DNA of 64,000 bases, taken from CAZSHX01 sp964606895 (GTDB taxonomy: Bacteria; Bacteroidota; Ignavibacteria; Kapaibacteriales; UBA2268). The position numbers and the translations under genes were made by a program. A model generated the notes under the pieces. That model made no database searches. It was not told where the DNA came from and saw nothing but the letters and a program-made list of their open reading frames with translations. The stretch lies in assembly GCA_964606895.1 (NCBI GenBank), contig CAZSHX010000012.1:9577-73576 (forward strand). The letters are read 5' to 3'. Of the stretch, positions 63,495 through 64,000 are shown in pieces (the first letter of the stretch is position 1; every line of letters begins with the position of its first letter).

Positions 63495-63794
63495 ATGAGT
63501 GGTGAAGCAGGGGCAATTATAATTATGAAGCAAAACAAGTATATTGATTTGTTTAATAATTTGAAAGCAATAGACGAGGAACATTCAGTTGCCCTGAATG
63601 ATATTGGTGTTAGAAGAGGGCTCGTTTTTAATCGAATGATTGCAAAAGGAGTTTTTGTTGAGTGTAATGATGGTAAATTCTATATCAATAATCAAACAGC
63701 GATAAACTTCAAGGAAAGCAGACGGAAAAGAATATATCTTATATTAGCCGTGCTGGCACTTATTGCCTTATATTTCATCCTTAACGGAGAGTAA
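63495..63794 (+). CDS. Small protein with C-terminal membrane anchor
   Basis: 99 residues from the ATG at 63495 (MSGEAGAIII), supported by AGGGAGA seven bases upstream. The first 70 residues look like a small winged-helix or helical unit (DLFNNLKAIDEEHSVALNDIGVRRGLVFNRMIAKGVF), and the end has one transmembrane helix (RIYLILAVLALIALYFIL). Not recognised. It follows the nuclease gene after 62 bases on the same strand. Confidence 0.6.
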   Translation: MSGEAGAIIIMKQNKYIDLFNNLKAIDEEHSVALNDIGVRRGLVFNRMIAKGVFVECNDGKFYINNQTAINFKESRRKRIYLILAVLALIALYFILNGE

Positions 63795-63868
63795 ATATTT
63801 GCAATTTGTCGTAATTGTGAGAACTGTTAAGAAGTAGCTTTTCTTCTCAGGATACAAACCGGACTAAA

Positions 63869-63893
63869 GAGACAAGCAGGGATGCTTGGTCTC
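63869..63893 (+). other. Hairpin in the right-end intergenic region
   Basis: A 10-bp stem with one bulged G (63869-63878 with 63883-63893, loop 63879-63882). Not followed by a T run. A 13-codon frame starting at 63929 (ATG after AGGTG) lies downstream, and the window ends at 64000, so this could be the leader of a gene starting beyond the edge. Confidence 0.45.
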
Positions 63894-64000
63894 AAAAATT
63901 TCAAATCGGAGAATGAGGTGAAAAATATGCAATGTTTTGTCTCTGTAACGGAAGTTCCATTTGAGTAAGTTCATAAATATCCTATCAAATTCCTGATACA

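Overview
The window suggests an AT-rich, Gram-negative member of the Bacteroidota/Chlorobiota lineage, most likely an Ignavibacteria/Kapabacteria-type organism. This is inferred from several type IX secretion (T9SS) C-terminal sorting domains of the PNPA...GEIV...GVYF kind, many outer-membrane beta-barrel and OmpA-like proteins, and a TAnnTTTG-like -7 box before the tRNA. A complete rod/hook/MS-ring flagellar operon sits in the same chromosome, which is unusual for Bacteroidota proper. No plasmid, phage, CRISPR or intact insertion sequence is visible.

Layout. 1-4.9 kb: start of a secreted cyclophilin, an acyltransferase-3 membrane protein, a double beta-helix T9SS cargo and a DUF454 membrane protein. 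5.0-11.1 kb: a run holding a degenerate glycogen-synthase-like GT5 protein, a lipoprotein, a barrel protein and the HslVU protease. 11.2-16 kb: a lipoprotein and two T9SS cargo genes, the second broken by an in-frame TGA; both carry short hairpin elements inside the sorting-domain code. 16-22.5 kb: YchF, small membrane proteins, a WecA/MraY-like protein lacking its canonical catalytic residues, a cupin, and a polyphosphate pair (PPK2, Ppx/GppA). 22.7 kb: tRNA-Ser(GCU). 23.1-24.2 kb: a decayed response-regulator/GAF/PAS gene. 24.4-26.5 kb: an M48 (Ste24) protease and a barrel protein. 26.7-40.4 kb: the flagellar operon flgB-flgC-orf-fliE-F-G-H-I-J-motE-like-fliK-flgD-orf-flgE, with a sigma-54-type promoter in front and a strong terminator behind.

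40.7-44.6 kb: purF, a thiolase and a methyltransferase. 44.6-51.7 kb (minus strand): an envelope cluster of a large single-pass protein with GldM-like topology, two beta-barrel proteins and a VWA-OmpA protein. 52-58.4 kb (plus strand): two T9SS cargo proteins and a 700-residue protein with two OmpA-like domains, whose start overlaps the upstream cargo gene. 58.4-64 kb: MazG, a FabL-like enoyl reductase, a beta-carbonic-anhydrase-like protein, a B12-binding radical SAM protein, a PD-(D/E)XK nuclease and a small membrane protein.

How it fits together: the T9SS cargo and barrel proteins imply an active cell-surface secretion programme beside flagellar motility. HslVU, the M48 protease and the polyphosphate enzymes are housekeeping and stress functions. 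The most unusual items are the hairpins inside the sorting domains, the two enzyme-family proteins with lost catalytic motifs (GT5 and WecA-like), the 7-kb envelope cluster, and the repeat-expanded FliK with hairpins at its start. All function calls come from reading motifs by eye; no database search was run.
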